From: UBA7916 sp036121365
GTDB taxonomy: Bacteria > Pseudomonadota > Gammaproteobacteria > Comchoanobacterales > Comchoanobacteraceae
DNA: 8,275 nt
Direction of reading: 5' to 3'
NCBI GenBank assembly: GCA_036121365.1
Contig: JAZAFR010000014.1
Coordinates: 1-8,275 of the forward strand
Shown here: positions 5,756 to 8,275 of the stretch, piece by piece
How the letters are laid out: the number at the start of each line of letters is the position of its first letter
Position numbering within the stretch: position 1 is the stretch's first letter
Program-made: the position numbers and the translations under genes
The notes under the pieces: model-generated
Told to the model about the DNA's origin: nothing
The model's input: the letters and a program-made list of their open reading frames with translations, nothing else
Database searches by the model: none

Positions 5756-7540
5756 TTACCTTCGTCGCTTCACTTCTCGATTACTAGGATCGTCTGGACC
5801 TTCTTTTTTTACACTCGTAGGCGAGTTGAGTTCGCACAATGCAATCATCAGCATCTTCTCTAAATAATCTGGAATACCTTTATCATCTCCTAGAGACAGC
5901 TTAAAACCATTCAACTCTTTACAAGTACCTCTCAATTTGATGAATCTTTTTAACTGCTCCACATAAGCTGGTGCTTCTTTCTCTATATCAGCACGTCGAT
6001 CAGGAAACTGTTTCATAAATTTTAGTAATAGTTGGGGATTTTCAAAATATCGTGGTCCCTCATTAAATGTTGGTGTCATCTCATCTCTATTAATAATGAG
6101 CTCTCCAAGTGCGTAATTCTTATCCTTTAAAAGCGATCGCCCTTTTTCAGTTTCTGATAGCAAAAAGGCAACTGATTTTCCTTTATGTGGTCCTTCTTCA
6201 ATAACCTGATTCAATGTTGCTGCTGTGATCTGCAATCCAAGTGCACAATTATTGCGTACTAGAATAGCCCGTCCTTCTGGAGTACCTGCCAGTATAAAGG
6301 CAACCGATAGTCCTTTATATGGTCCTTCTTCGATAACCTGATTCAATGTTGCTGCTGTGATCTGTGACCCAAGTAGGTAATTATTGCGGGCTAGAATGGC
6401 ACGTCCTTCTCGATTCCCAGCCAGAAAAATGGCAACCGATTGTCCTTTACGTGGTCCTTCTTCAATAACCCGATTCAATGTTGCTGCTGTGATCTGTGAT
6501 CCAAGTAGGTAATTGTTGCGTGCTAGAATAACCCGTACTTCTGAATTCCCTGCCAGAAAAAAGGCAACCGATAGTCCTTCATACGGACCTTCTTCAATAA
6601 CCCGATTCAATGTTGCTACTGTGATCTGTGATCCAAGTAAGTAATTGTTGCGTGCTAGAATGGCCCGTCCTTCTGTGGTCCCTGCCAGACAAATGGCAAC
6701 CGATTGTCCTTTACGTGGTCCTTCTTCAATAACCCGATTCAATGTTGCTGCTGTGATCTGTGATCCAAGTAGGTAAGTGTTGCGTGCTAGAATAACCCGT
6801 ACTTCTGGATTCCCTGCCAGAAAAAAGGCAACCGATCGTCCTTTAAACGGACCTTCTTCAAAAACCCGATTCAATGTTGCTGCTGTGATCTGCAATCCAA
6901 GTGCGCAATTGTTGTGTGCTAAGATAGCTTGTCCGTTTTGAGTTCTTGCCAGAGAAAAGGCAACTGATTGTCCTTTATATGGTCCTTCTTCGATAACCTG
7001 ATTCAATGTTGCTGCTGTGATCTGTGACCCAAGTAGGTAATTATTGCGGGCTAGAATGGCACGTCCTTCTCGATTCCCAGCCAGACAAATGGCAACTGAG
7101 TGTCCTTTACGTGGTCCTTCTTCAATAACCTGATTCAATGTTGCTGCTGTGATTTGTGATCCAAGTAGGTAATTGTTGCGGGCTAGAATGACACATCCTT
7201 CTCGAGTCCCTGCCAGAAAAAAGGCAACCGATAGTCCTTCATACGGACCTTCTTCAATAACCCGATTCAATGTTGCTACTGTGATCTGTGATCCAAGTAA
7301 GTAATTGTTACGTGCTAGAATGGCCCGTCCTTCTGTGGTCCCTGCCAGACAAATGGCAACCGATTGTCCTTTACGTGGTTCTTCTTCGATAACCTGATTC
7401 AATGTTTCTGTATCAATCTGTGATGCAAATAAAAAATCCTCGGTAGTCGGTTCGCGCGCACTACGGACAAAATCTCTTAGCCATTCGAGTATTGCTCTTC
7501 TTCGGGTTTGGCTTCTGGTTTCCATGTTACTTTTATACAT
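5756..7540 (-). CDS. Tandem-repeat (10 x 44 residues) solenoid-like protein of unknown function
   Basis: I do not recognise this protein. Reading from the Met at 7540 it has 594 residues. A second in-frame Met (residue 6, at 7525) may be the true start, because a TATAAT at 7543-7548 lies too close to the first ATG. Neither has a clear ribosome binding site. Residues 1-39 are a basic leader (TRSQTRRR). Residues 40-479 are ten ungapped 44-residue repeats. Their conserved positions are ITAATLN, EEGP, G-x-SVA, LAG and ILARNN. Each unit looks like two or three short amphipathic helices, so an alpha-solenoid binding scaffold is likely (inference). Residues 480-594 are a non-repeated, charged helical domain ending in NREVKRRR. 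No signal peptide, membrane segment or catalytic motif is seen. The unit is longer than ankyrin and lacks TPLH, and it does not fit Sel1, TPR or MORN. The gene follows a close paralogue 114 bases upstream and is convergent with the DUF2892 gene. A secreted host-interaction protein is one possibility. Confidence 0.9.
   Translation of the reverse strand: MYKSNMETRSQTRRRAILEWLRDFVRSAREPTTEDFLFASQIDTETLNQVIEEEPRKGQSVAICLAGTTEGRAILARNNYLLGSQITVATLNRVIEEGPYEGLSVAFFLAGTREGCVILARNNYLLGSQITAATLNQVIEEGPRKGHSVAICLAGNREGRAILARNNYLLGSQITAATLNQVIEEGPYKGQSVAFSLARTQNGQAILAHNNCALGLQITAATLNRVFEEGPFKGRSVAFFLAGNPEVRVILARNTYLLGSQITAATLNRVIEEGPRKGQSVAICLAGTTEGRAILARNNYLLGSQITVATLNRVIEEGPYEGLSVAFFLAGNSEVRVILARNNYLLGSQITAATLNRVIEEGPRKGQSVAIFLAGNREGRAILARNNYLLGSQITAATLNQVIEEGPYKGLSVAFILAGTPEGRAILVRNNCALGLQITAATLNQVIEEGPHKGKSVAFLLSETEKGRSLLKDKNYALGELIINRDEMTPTFNEGPRYFENPQLLLKFMKQFPDRRADIEKEAPAYVEQLKRFIKLRGTCKELNGFKLSLGDDKGIPDYLEKMLMIALCELNSPTSVKKEGPDDPSNREVKRRR
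6310..6425 (-). repeat. Perfect 116-bp block, copy A of a 660-bp higher-order repeat
   Basis: These 116 bases are identical to 6970-7085, exactly 660 bp (five units) away. They belong to a longer correspondence of units 6-10 (6104-6763) with units 1-5 (6764-7423). A second stretch, 6547-6727 versus 7207-7387, has only two differences. Confidence 0.9.
6970..7085 (-). repeat. Perfect 116-bp block, copy B of a 660-bp higher-order repeat
   Basis: Partner of 6310-6425. It spans the junction of units 3 and 4, as the other copy spans units 8 and 9. Confidence 0.9.
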
Positions 7541-7542
7541 TT

Positions 7543-7548
7543 ATTATA
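7543..7548 (-). promoter_or_regulatory. Candidate -10 element of the complete repeat-protein gene
   Basis: Read on the minus strand, TATAAT ends two bases before the first ATG (7540). If used, transcription would start inside that ATG and only the Met at 7525 could be translated, from a very short leader. No matching -35 is seen at the right distance. An alternative lies upstream: TAGACA (7593-7598), a 17-base spacer, and TAGTAT (7570-7575), which would start near 7563 and allow the first ATG. Confidence 0.25.
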
Positions 7549-7612
7549 CTTACAAATATATTCATGTAGATACTATCATAATATTGCTATTTTGTCTAAC
7601 TAATATATTGTT

Positions 7613-8002
7613 AATTCGTTTTCTTTCAATGACTTATTACCACGAATGAACTCATTACCTTCGTCGCTTCACTTCTCGATTACTAGGATCGTCTGGACCT
7701 TCTTTTTTTACACTCGTAGGCGAGTTGAGTCCGCACAATGCAATCGTCAGCATCTTCTCTAAATAATCTGGAATACCTTTATCATCTCCTAGAAACAGCT
7801 TAAAACCATGCAACGCTTTACATGTCCCTCTCAATTTGATGAATCTTTTTAACTGCTCCACATAAGCTGGTGCTTCTTTCTCTATATCAGCACGTCGATC
7901 AGGAAACTGTTTAATAAATTTTAGTAATAGTTCTGGATTTTCAAAATATCGTGGTCCCTCATTAAATTTTGGTGTAGTCTCATCTCTATTAATAATGAGC
8001 TC
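7613..8002 (-). repeat. Duplicated gene end, partner of 5714-6103
   Basis: The C-terminal domain and 3' flank are repeated at an offset of exactly 1899 bp. From the stop codon through the domain (348 bp) I count 13 differences. The 42 bases beyond the stop show about 12. The identical tract starts at 7650, five bases past the stop codon, and continues into the domain. Confidence 0.9.
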
Positions 8003-8275
8003 TCCAAGTGCGTAATTCTTATCCTTTAAAAGCGATCGCCCTTTTTCAGTTTCTGATAGCAAAAAGGCAACTGATTTTCCTTTATGTGGTCCTTCTTCAA
8101 TAACCCGATTCAGTGTTGCTGCTGTGATCCGTGATCCAAGTGCACAATTATTGTGTGCTAGGATAGCTTGTCCTTCTGGACTAACTGCCAGAAAAGTGGC
8201 AACTGATTGTCCTTTATATGGTCCTTCTTCGATAACCTGATTCAATGTTGCTGCTGTGATCTGTGACCCAAGTAG
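7655..8275 (-). CDS. Tandem paralogue of the repeat protein, 3' part only (cut by the window edge)
   Basis: The visible part is 206 residues and has no start in the window. The frame stays open through 8275, where it reads LLGSQITAAT. A TTG at 8245 falls inside a repeat, at the Leu of TLNQV, and is not a real start. Two complete 44-residue repeats are visible (8135-8266 and 8003-8134), followed by the 115-residue C-terminal domain (7655-8002). That domain matches the neighbour at 106 of 115 residues and ends with the same NREVKRRR. The last two repeats correspond to units 9 and 10 of the neighbour. The gene lies upstream of its paralogue in the same direction with a 114-base gap. The two could share a transcript, although candidate promoter elements lie in the gap. 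Function is as uncertain as for the neighbour. Confidence 0.88.
   Translation of the reverse strand, partial: LLGSQITAATLNQVIEEGPYKGQSVATFLAVSPEGQAILAHNNCALGSRITAATLNRVIEEGPHKGKSVAFLLSETEKGRSLLKDKNYALGELIINRDETTPKFNEGPRYFENPELLLKFIKQFPDRRADIEKEAPAYVEQLKRFIKLRGTCKALHGFKLFLGDDKGIPDYLEKMLTIALCGLNSPTSVKKEGPDDPSNREVKRRR

Larger units (their letters stand above)
6104..7423 (-). repeat. Ten tandem 132-bp repeats
   Basis: The array is exactly ten units of 132 bp (44 codons) with no insertion or deletion. The phrase GTTGCTGCTGTGATCTG (or a one-base variant) recurs on the + strand every 132 bases from about 6215 to 7290. Unit 10, nearest the C-terminal domain, and unit 1, nearest the start, are the most divergent. 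Central units are near-identical, as expected of an array kept uniform by recombination. Confidence 0.95.

Noticed and set aside
6104..7423. CRISPR array or non-coding satellite as an explanation for the 132-bp periodicity.
   Set aside because: Units are contiguous without spacers, are multiples of three and keep one open frame with conserved protein sequence.
6104..7423. Ankyrin repeats, suggested by G-x-S-V-A...LA...G...IL.
   Set aside because: The unit is 44 rather than 33 residues, the TPLH core is absent, and the ITAATLN...EEGP half has no ankyrin counterpart.
8243..8245. TTG as the start codon of the second repeat-protein gene.
   Set aside because: It encodes the conserved Leu of TLNQV inside a repeat. 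The frame continues in register to the window edge, so the gene begins outside.
1..8275. Insertion sequence, phage, toxin-antitoxin or defence system.
   Set aside because: No transposase, integrase, terminal inverted repeats, nuclease or small toxin-antitoxin gene pair is visible.

Overview
This is an AT-rich bacterial window with low gene density, long non-coding gaps and mostly orphan proteins. Nothing in it fixes the taxon. A very large orphan protein with a low-complexity Ser/Pro/Gln linker and a coiled coil, next to tandem genes for long solenoid-like repeat proteins, fits the accessory genome of a low-GC gammaproteobacterium with a host-associated lifestyle, such as the Legionellales. 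That is inference. No conserved marker gene is present.

Layout, left to right. Positions 1-548 hold no convincing gene, only short open frames, a 9-C homopolymer and a candidate -10 region. Positions 549-4862 (+) encode a 1437-residue orphan protein with two sets of in-frame internal direct repeats. Positions 5150-5347 (+) encode a 65-residue two-helix membrane protein of the DUF2892 (YgaP-like) type. It is the only gene here with a recognisable family. Positions 5348-5755 are non-coding but contain mutually exclusive complementary segments ending in a T-rich hairpin.

Positions 5756-7540 (-) encode a 594-residue protein with ten tandem 44-residue repeats, a short basic N-terminus and a 115-residue C-terminal domain. 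Positions 7655-8275 (-) hold the 3' part of a tandem paralogue that runs off the right edge. Its C-terminal domain is about 96% identical in DNA to the first copy.

The most interesting part is the repeat-protein pair. The 132-bp units are near-identical. Units 1-5 and 6-10 form a 660-bp higher-order duplication, and the whole gene is itself duplicated 1899 bp away. The coding ends of the two copies are far more alike than the DNA just past their stop codons. This is a locus that changes by unequal recombination or conversion. The sequence gives no sign that the repeat proteins, the orphan giant and the DUF2892 protein work together. They are on opposite strands in separate transcription units.
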